From the NCBI GenBank assembly GCA_031257995.1, contig JAIRNN010000354.1, positions 1 through 10,145 of the forward strand: DNA of 10,145 bases. Reading direction: 5' to 3'. This document shows positions 5,950 to 10,145 of the stretch, one piece after another. A program made the translations under genes and the position numbers. A model generated the notes under the pieces. The model worked only from the letters and a program-made list of their open reading frames with translations, ran no database searches and was not told the origin of the DNA. The first letter of the stretch is position 1. Every line of letters starts with the position of its first letter. The stretch is from Spirochaetaceae bacterium (GTDB lineage Bacteria > Spirochaetota > Spirochaetia > Treponematales > Breznakiellaceae).

Positions 5950-6045
5950 TCTTAGTGTCGCGTCCTACGTTAAACGGAGTGTTTGCGCAATGAAATGGGC
6001 AAATGCGGGGCCGCCAAGTTCGCGTCCCCAAGGCGGAGTTGTACT

Positions 6046-7185
6046 ATGAAGATAGGCATTGATACGTTTGCCTGTGAGGGCGGTTCATCGGGAGCGGGAT
6101 CGTATCTGAGAGAGATACTCAGGCGCTTGCCCGCCACCGAAACGAGGTACACGCTTTTCGGCTGGGAGGACGACAAGTTTGCTTATAGCGATGTGAGCGA
6201 AAAGTTGGGTGGCTGCGAGTATGTTGCCCGTTGTAAATTTAAGGGGAACACGGCAAGACAGGTGTGGCATTTTCTGAAATATCCCGATTTTGCCCGAATC
6301 CTGGACTTTAATGCCTGTTTTTTTCCCGCCGCCCATTGTGAGGCGCCGGGCTTTTCCCCATGCGCGACGATCGGTACCGTGCACGATATGGCGGCGTACT
6401 GGGGCACGAGAAAGACCCGCGAACATCTGGGGCTCATCCGAATGGCCCTGCCCAACGCGCTCCGCCGCTTGGACCGGGTTATCGCGGTGAGTGAATGGGT
6501 CAAGAACGAGTTGATCGAGATCGCGAAAGTCAAAGCCTTCCGTATCGAAGTGGCGCCCAACGGTGTTGATTTTGAAAGTTTTTACCCGCGTGAATATCAG
6601 CCCGACGAAACCCTGCTGTTCCAGCCTTTTTCATTCCGCCGTCCGTACATCCTCTATACGTCGCGTCTCGATCATCCGGTCAAAAATCATCTCAATCTGA
6701 TCAAAGCCTACAGCATTTTTCGGGAGCGCACCCATTTCCCGCACCGTTTGGTACTCGCCGGGGCCAATGCCCACGGAGCGGACAAGGTCAGGGAAGCCGC
6801 CTCCGCCTCGAAACACCGCGCCGACATCTTTTTCCCCGGCCCTTTTCCCGCGAAAAGCCTCCCCGTTCTTACCGCCGGGGCCGACATGGTGGTCTATCCG
6901 TCCAAGTATGAAGGCTTTGGCCGGGGCGTCATTGAGGCGATGGCCTCCGGTGTACCGGTTGCCTGTGCGCGGGCCGCGTCACTGCCGGAAACAGCGGGCG
7001 GCGCGGCGTTGTTCTTCGATCCCGAAAGACCTGAAGACATGGCCGACCGCATGGTTACCCTCGCCGAAGACGAAAAAGCGCGAGAACACCTCGTCAAAGC
7101 CGGCCTCAAACGCGCCAAAAACTTCAGTTGGGATGTTACCGCGCAGAAAACCTTCAACATCATCATGGAAACCGCCGGGAAGTGA
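6046..7185 (+). CDS. Glycosyltransferase, GT-B fold, family 4 type
   Basis: 379 residues from the ATG at 6046, preceded by GCGGAG about 7 bases upstream; a longer in-frame start at 5983 has no such site and would add an unlikely N-terminus. The N-terminal Rossmann half begins MKIGIDTFACEGGSSGAGSY, with the glycine-rich acceptor-side loop seen in group 1 enzymes. Later: IGTVHDMAAYWG (109-120), RVIAVSEWVKNELI (144-157), IEVAPNGVDFESFYP (167-181), YILYTSRLDHPVKNHLNLIKAY (201-222), then the donor-sugar half with VYPSKYEGFGRGVIEAMASGVPVACA (283-308). E289 and E297 form the EX7E motif of retaining GT4 enzymes. No signal peptide or membrane helix is visible, so it should act at the cytoplasmic face on a nucleotide-sugar donor. 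The acceptor cannot be told. It is a lone gene behind a repeat-filled region. Confidence 0.92.
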   Translation: MKIGIDTFACEGGSSGAGSYLREILRRLPATETRYTLFGWEDDKFAYSDVSEKLGGCEYVARCKFKGNTARQVWHFLKYPDFARILDFNACFFPAAHCEAPGFSPCATIGTVHDMAAYWGTRKTREHLGLIRMALPNALRRLDRVIAVSEWVKNELIEIAKVKAFRIEVAPNGVDFESFYPREYQPDETLLFQPFSFRRPYILYTSRLDHPVKNHLNLIKAYSIFRERTHFPHRLVLAGANAHGADKVREAASASKHRADIFFPGPFPAKSLPVLTAGADMVVYPSKYEGFGRGVIEAMASGVPVACARAASLPETAGGAALFFDPERPEDMADRMVTLAEDEKAREHLVKAGLKRAKNFSWDVTAQKTFNIIMETAGK

Positions 7186-7289
7186 GCATATCCCCATTTT
7201 CAAATTTTCCTTGACAATCTGTGGATAATAATCGACACTGATAATGGGTACAAAATTAGGCAAACGGAAGTCTTTGTAAAGGGGAAAAA

Positions 7290-7478
7290 ATGAAAATAAC
7301 TAAATGGGGCATTTACAAAGAGCTCAGTACTGAGGAAGATATACAGGCTTTTGTCGAGGCTTCTATTGCCGAGGCGGAAAACGATACTGATCCCAGTCTG
7401 CTTGCCCACGCTATGGTTGTCGCGGCCAAGGCGCGGGGTATGCTGACCGTCTCCCGCGACAACCAACCGGGTTGTTGA
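7290..7478 (+). pseudogene. Truncated HI1420-type antitoxin (N-terminal part only)
   Basis: 62 codons with a strong Shine-Dalgarno (AAAGGGG, five bases before the ATG at 7290). MKITKWGIYKELSTEEDIQAFVEASIAEA through SLLAHAMVVAAKARGM matches the N-terminal half of the small antidote proteins that pair with RelE/ParE-like toxins (probable addiction module antidote, HI1420 family). Those proteins run to about 95-100 residues and continue from ARGM into a helix-turn-helix (typically QVAKETGLSRESLYKAL). Here the reading changes after ARGM to LTVSRDNQPGC and stops, the last eight residues lying in the 30-bp dispersed repeat. The DNA-binding half is missing. The toxin gene that usually lies just upstream is absent; 7186-7289 has only a TTGACA (7211-7216) without a convincing -10. 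I read this as a remnant, though a short functional protein cannot be excluded. Confidence 0.65.
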
Positions 7479-7484
7479 ACAAGT
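7455..7484 (+). repeat. 30-bp dispersed repeat, copy 2
   Basis: Identical to 380-409 at 27 of 30 positions (differences at the 15th, 16th and 26th base). It supplies the last residues and stop codon of the truncated antitoxin and ends 6 bases before the stop codon of the convergent methyltransferase gene. It contains the small palindrome CAACC-G-GGTTG. Confidence 0.65.
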
Positions 7485-7490
7485 TGATTG

Positions 7491-8603
7491 TCAATCCACA
7501 TAATGCGCCCCCAACAATTGTTTGAAATAGCCGGTTAGTTTTGTTTCTTCATCATTGTATTTTTTTGACTCAAGATAGAGTTTTGGATGATTTCGCGCGC
7601 TCCGGCTGACGAAAAGCGGCGCCAATTCCTGAAAATGATCGTTGTTTATCATTATATCGCTGTTGCCAAAATAATAGGGGACGTGCGGGGTGTAGTCCTT
7701 GAACACATCAACATAACAATAGTACGGCAGATTGATTTTAGTTACGCGCACGGCATTGGCGGTTTCTTTCTCAAGAAAAGTGGCGGCGCGTTTTAAGGCG
7801 TTTATATCGCGCAGAGTATAAAAATAGGCCGCCGTATCCTGCTCTCTTACCGTTTTATGATTCGGGTACTTCGGGATATAATGTCCGATGGTGTCAAACT
7901 CTTTCATGAAAAACAGGTGATCATCGTTTGTTTTGAATCTATACTGTTGGATATATGCATAATCCATGCCCAAAGGGTTACGCTCATAAAGCGCGATAAT
8001 TATCGGAAAAGAGGTGGCTTTAGACGTCGCCGAGAAAACAGCCGAACTCACGACAACCGAATCGATAAGCTTATAATTATTCTTAAACTGCCGGAGCGCC
8101 TCAAAATTAGTTTTCTTGATAAGATACGATAACGGATGCAAAACACAAACAAAATCCGCCGCCAGTTTGTTATACGAGAGCAAAAAAGACAGACCTACAT
8201 CACGGGAAACGACATCGGCATCCCGTAGGAATACCGTTTTCTTAATATCATTACGAATAATTGACGTTGTATCATTGTACGGCGGATTACCAACAATGAT
8301 GACTTTTTCATTTTCAGCGAGCTTATACTGCGATCGCGCTATTTCAAAAAGGCTGTTATGGTTAAAATAAATGCCGGACTTCTGCCGTGCTGTTTCTAGC
8401 GCTTTTTCGTCAATATCGGCGCCAATCGTTCTTGTCCCGCGCAGAAATCCGCCGTATCCGCAAGAAGTATCGAGCATAGTGTAATCATCGAAACGCGGCA
8501 TGTTCTTTGCGATCAGCGAATAGACGATGTCAACCAGCCATGACGGGGTATAGTAACTGCCGAAATTCACGGTATCTTTACGTCCCAAGTGTTTCTGATC
8601 CAT
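7491..8603 (-). CDS. Solitary N6-adenine DNA methyltransferase (gamma-type order)
   Basis: 370 residues. Motif X region NFGSYYTPSWLVDIVYSL (13-30), motif I MLDTSCGYGGFLRG (43-56) binding S-adenosylmethionine, motif II IGADIDEKAL (60-69), and motif IV VGNPPYND (104-111), the NPPY signature of N6-adenine methylation. A block LSFLLSYNKLAADFVCVLHPLSYL (138-161) follows as in TaqI/HinfI-type enzymes. The last 200 residues probably hold target recognition; the target cannot be read from sequence. No endonuclease gene is adjacent: both neighbours are remnants or repeats, so it is an orphan or the survivor of a lost restriction system. It is visibly poorer in G+C (sampled 60-base lines 33-55 percent, against about 60 percent in the glycosyltransferase), which suggests recent transfer. 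No Shine-Dalgarno precedes the ATG at 8603. It might be regulatory, defence-derived or phage-derived. Confidence 0.9.
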   Translation of the reverse strand: MDQKHLGRKDTVNFGSYYTPSWLVDIVYSLIAKNMPRFDDYTMLDTSCGYGGFLRGTRTIGADIDEKALETARQKSGIYFNHNSLFEIARSQYKLAENEKVIIVGNPPYNDTTSIIRNDIKKTVFLRDADVVSRDVGLSFLLSYNKLAADFVCVLHPLSYLIKKTNFEALRQFKNNYKLIDSVVVSSAVFSATSKATSFPIIIALYERNPLGMDYAYIQQYRFKTNDDHLFFMKEFDTIGHYIPKYPNHKTVREQDTAAYFYTLRDINALKRAATFLEKETANAVRVTKINLPYYCYVDVFKDYTPHVPYYFGNSDIMINNDHFQELAPLFVSRSARNHPKLYLESKKYNDEETKLTGYFKQLLGAHYVD

Positions 8604-8609
8604 ATTTTC

Positions 8610-8638
8610 ATACTGTGAGATTTATTTTCTTTTGTCAA
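8610..8638 (-). promoter_or_regulatory. Promoter of the methyltransferase, placed for a leaderless transcript
   Basis: On the - strand an exact TTGACA (8633-8638) is followed after 17 bp by CAGTAT (8610-8615), a weak -10. A start 6-8 bases on falls at 8602-8604, at the first base of the ATG. No ribosome-binding site is present between the -10 and the ATG, in keeping with leaderless translation. The weak -10 leaves some doubt. Confidence 0.5.
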
Positions 8639-8684
8639 GCGAAGCCGTTTCAACAGCAGCAATTCCGATTTCAAAATCCTCACG

Positions 8685-8753
8685 TTGCGGGGGAGGACAG
8701 ACCTCTTTTGCGGCCATCTGTGGCCCACGTGATTGAGGCGGTCTGCAACCCCC
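8685..8753. repeat. Large imperfect cruciform beside the transposase-like gene
   Basis: Outer arms GGGGG (8689-8693) and CCCCC (8749-8753), then CAGACC (8698-8703) with GGTCTG (8740-8745), adjacent TC/GA pairs, and an inner hairpin GGCCA-TCTG-TGGCC (8712-8725). The total length (about 70 bases) and nested form resemble REP/BIME-like targets of Y1-type transposases, and it lies 22 bp from the end of such a gene. That link is inferred from position. 8604-8684 otherwise holds only the methyltransferase promoter. Confidence 0.5.
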
Positions 8754-8774
8754 TTTTGACCGTGATCCGGGGTG

Positions 8775-9281
8775 TTAGCCGGGCGGGGCCCCCGTTTTGG
8801 CGACCTTCTTGCCCGAAAACGCGGCCGTTATCGTCATCCCGGGCGACCTAAGGCTGTCCCACGTCAGCGTGTAGGCCATCGACGCGGGTAACGGCGTGTT
8901 TGCCGACTTGTCTATAGCCGCCCAGTCCGCCATTTCCGCATCCACTGGCGGCTCCCCGTCCAAGATCTCCGACTCGTACCGTTCCCCCCAAAGATGCCCC
9001 TTCCGCCCCGTCATACGGTTGAACTCCAAAGAGAACCACTGTTTCAGCAGCTGCATGATCAGCGGCAGCATAAAGCCGTCGTCGGGCTTGATGTAGAACG
9101 TGAGCCGCGCCCCCTCAAGACGCAGCCCGCGCAGCTCAAACGGATAAAACCCCTTGACCTCGCGGAGCACGCGGTGGAGCAGCGCGACGGCTGCCGGCAG
9201 CTTGAACAGCGGCTCGCCGATATTGACCTCTGTCCCCACTCTGTACCAAGCATTCTGTTGTAACTTTCGCGGTTTATGCAT
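8775..9281 (-). CDS. Y1/REP-associated transposase-like protein lacking the HUH motif
   Basis: 168 residues from the ATG at 9281, which has GAGG six bases upstream; an in-frame GTG at 9293 overlaps that site. The order of elements follows the Y1 transposase fold of IS200/RAYT proteins: HKPRKLQQNAWYRVGTEVN (2-20), a helix with LLHRVLREVKGF, then the segment where the metal-binding HUH motif should be, and finally FNRMTGRKGHLWGERYESEILD (87-108), very like the RAYT signature FNR..GR.GHLWEGRF.S.IL. At the HUH position it reads GARLTFYIKP (57-66), with no histidine pair, and the catalytic Tyr helix reads QWFSLEFN. A catalytically dead, possibly domesticated relative is the best reading. RAYTs are usually 120-200 residues, so it is full length rather than cut. 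A TATAGT (9295-9300) upstream may be its -10. Confidence 0.68.
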   Translation of the reverse strand: MHKPRKLQQNAWYRVGTEVNIGEPLFKLPAAVALLHRVLREVKGFYPFELRGLRLEGARLTFYIKPDDGFMLPLIMQLLKQWFSLEFNRMTGRKGHLWGERYESEILDGEPPVDAEMADWAAIDKSANTPLPASMAYTLTWDSLRSPGMTITAAFSGKKVAKTGAPPG

Positions 9282-9334
9282 ATAAAACCTCACTACTATA
9301 TAAGGCGTTGAGGTGCGGTTTTGCTTTAATCAAA

Positions 9335-9388
9335 CACGAAAAAAGCGTGAAAAAGATGAAAAAGTCCGCAGATTACACGGATTACGAG
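9335..9388. repeat. Short intergenic repeats, including tandem GATTAC units
   Basis: CACG-A-rich-CGTG (9335-9349) forms a small stem. TCCGCA is followed by two 9-base units, GATTACACG (9371-9379) and GATTACGAG (9380-9388). Such TCCGCAGATTAC runs recur between genes in many bacterial genomes. The rest of 9282-9447 shows GC-rich short dyads but no gene. Confidence 0.45.
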
Positions 9389-9447
9389 AGGCGCGGCGTG
9401 AAGCGTCCGTGCCGCCATTTGGCGCCGTCTGCGGCAAACCGTGATTT

Positions 9448-9470
9448 CCGCAAAAAATTTGCGGTTTTTT
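9448..9470 (+). terminator. Intrinsic terminator on the + strand
   Basis: CCGCAAA (9448-9454), loop AAA, TTTGCGG (9458-9464), then six T. A textbook form. No + strand gene precedes it within 2 kb, so it may insulate the strong promoter 23 bases downstream from read-through, or end an unrecognised small transcript from 9300-9450. Confidence 0.65.
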
Positions 9471-9492
9471 CGGGATTTTTGGGGGTACCCGC

Positions 9493-9521
9493 TTGACACG
9501 TTTTTTGGGGTGTGGTATAAA
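9493..9521 (+). promoter_or_regulatory. Near-consensus sigma-70 promoter
   Basis: Exact TTGACA (9493-9498), 17-bp spacer, TATAAA (9516-9521). The predicted start is about 9528, two or three bases before the ATG at 9531. The 13 bases GGGTGTGGTATAA at its -10 end are identical to those of the rpsB promoter, and both spacers carry a T-run soon after the -35. Confidence 0.8.
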
Positions 9522-9530
9522 TAGGTGTCT

Positions 9531-9989
9531 ATGAAAAAAAGGCTGTTTTCAACGAATTCTTTTCTCGTGTACTCCCCCCTTATCGCGGTTGCCCCCCCCC
9601 CACGCAGATGTTTTAGCCCGCTCAACACCTCTTTGAGGCCCTGTTCGGGGCTTTTTCAGGGGATTTCCCCCCTTTTCACGTTTCATGGTTTCCGCGCTTC
9701 ACCGGTTGTCCCCGCGCCCGAAACAGCGCTCATAAACGCGGGCGGCTCTCCTCCTCAAACCCGTAAAAGAAGGGCCGTCCGTGGATGGTTGTCCGTTTTC
9801 ATCGGTTCCGGCTGTCAGGCCGGGGCCGGGGCCGCCGTTTTTGAGTGCTGTTTCGGGCGCGGGGCGTTTAATGCGGGGGATGGCGGGACGGGGACTGTTG
9901 AGGCGGCGGGGCGGCGGGCTGCGCTTCGCTGGTTTGGGTATGAGGCGGGAGTTTCCGCGTATATTGCTTGTTTAGAGAAGATGGTATGA
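9531..9989 (+). CDS. Hypothetical ORF with an internal 10-C tract, upstream of the DUF4469-like gene
   Basis: 152 codons from the ATG at 9531 (an in-frame GTG at 9525 would fall upstream of the predicted transcript start). The N-terminus MKKRLFSTNSFLVYSPLIAV is basic then moderately hydrophobic, weakly like a signal peptide. The rest is rich in Pro, Arg, Gly, Ala and Cys, with almost no acidic residues until about position 105, and matches no family I know. The stop lies 14 bases before the next gene's start, and a strong promoter sits at its front. It could be a real, fast-evolving protein or merely an open frame in the leader of the next gene. The composition makes me lean toward the second. 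Confidence 0.35.
   Translation: MKKRLFSTNSFLVYSPLIAVAPPPRRCFSPLNTSLRPCSGLFQGISPLFTFHGFRASPVVPAPETALINAGGSPPQTRKRRAVRGWLSVFIGSGCQAGAGAAVFECCFGRGAFNAGDGGTGTVEAAGRRAALRWFGYEAGVSAYIACLEKMV
9592..9601 (+). repeat. Homopolymer of ten C, candidate slippage site
   Basis: Ten consecutive C at codons 21-24 of the ORF at 9531. In the sequence as given the frame stays open to 9989. One more C brings a TAG five codons after the tract; one less brings a TGA about twelve codons after it. Spirochaetes are known to use G/C homopolymers for phase variation. Confidence 0.6.
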
Positions 9990-10003
9990 AGGAGGATGCG
10001 GTT

Positions 10004-10145
10004 ATGGCGGATTTATTGGCGGAAGCGCGGGCGGCGCTGCACCGGATTCGGGTGAAGCTGTATCCGGCGCATCTGCCGGGTCAGGAGGGCGGCTGGATCG
10101 CGAAAACGGACAACGAAAAAACCCTCTCCATCGAGGAGGTCGCGG
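10004..10145 (+). CDS. Start of a DUF4469/HU-like DNA-binding domain protein (partial)
   Basis: The ATG at 10004 has GGAGG eight bases upstream, the best ribosome-binding site in the neighbourhood; in-frame ATG 9986 is less well placed. The 47 visible residues include ALHRIRVKLYPAHLPGQEGG, then WIAKTDNEKTLSIEEVA, and run off the right edge. The VKLY..LPG......T..E.TLS.E pattern recalls a family of small proteins with an HU/IHF-like N-terminal DNA-binding domain and a C-terminal DUF4469, which occur in multiple copies in treponemes and Bacteroidetes. That identification is from memory of the family and cannot be tested on so short a piece. It is likely driven by the promoter at 9493 with a long leader, or as second gene after the ORF at 9531. 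Confidence 0.6.
   Translation, partial: MADLLAEARAALHRIRVKLYPAHLPGQEGGWIAKTDNEKTLSIEEVA

Noticed and set aside
5735..6031. 98-codon open frame on the - strand across the repeat region
   Set aside because: Runs through composite element copy B, has low-information composition and no ribosome-binding site of note.
7211..7245. Promoter of the antitoxin remnant
   Set aside because: TTGACA at 7211-7216 is exact, but no acceptable -10 lies 16-18 bases downstream; GATAAT at 7240 is 23 bases away.
8507..8851. 114-codon + strand frame across the methyltransferase start and cruciform
   Set aside because: Covers the methyltransferase promoter and two convergent gene ends; no start signals and no family match.

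Overview
The window reads as chromosome of a spirochaete, most likely a Treponema-like host-associated one. Three things point there: the order rpsB-tsf-frr without pyrH (the order I recall for Treponema pallidum), an S2 protein with a long acidic tail, and at the right edge the start of a small DNA-binding-type protein of a family that is heavily duplicated in treponemes. No 16S, tRNA or other hard taxonomic marker is present, so the assignment is an inference. Most of the window is GC-rich; the segment around 7.5-8.6 kb is clearly more AT-rich. LAYOUT. (1) 1-160 holds the tail of an unrecognised + strand gene, followed by about 270 bp of non-coding DNA packed with hairpins. (2) 429-3681, all on the - strand, is a translation operon read right to left: rpsB, tsf, frr, then, after a repeat-filled gap, an FmdB-type zinc ribbon protein overlapping a second zinc ribbon protein with a C-terminal membrane anchor. 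A near-consensus promoter precedes rpsB. (3) 3919-5562 on the + strand is a tight three-gene unit: a receiver-like protein that has lost its phosphorylation residues, a bactofilin, and a stand-alone PncC/CinA-C nicotinamide-nucleotide amidase, ending at a probable terminator. Its promoter sits so close to the first ATG that the mRNA should be leaderless. (4) 5563-6045 is 480 bp of intergenic repeats, followed by a family 4-type glycosyltransferase (6046-7185). (5) 7186-8774 looks like an acquired patch: a truncated HI1420-type antitoxin with no toxin, a 30-bp dispersed repeat, and a low-GC solitary N6-adenine DNA methyltransferase with its own promoter. (6) 8685-9281 holds a large imperfect cruciform next to a Y1/REP-type transposase-like protein whose HUH motif is missing. 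(7) From 9448 there is a terminator, a consensus promoter, an ORF carrying a 10-C tract that could be phase variable, and the start of a DUF4469/HU-like protein. HOW IT FITS TOGETHER. Regions 2 and 3 are housekeeping or cell-organisation functions. The accessory interest lies in the intergenic DNA: a composite element present in two collinear copies, each directly upstream of a gene and in the same orientation to it; a second 30-bp repeat in two copies; and several promoters placed for leaderless or near-leaderless transcripts. I found no CRISPR array, tRNA, rRNA or complete insertion sequence.
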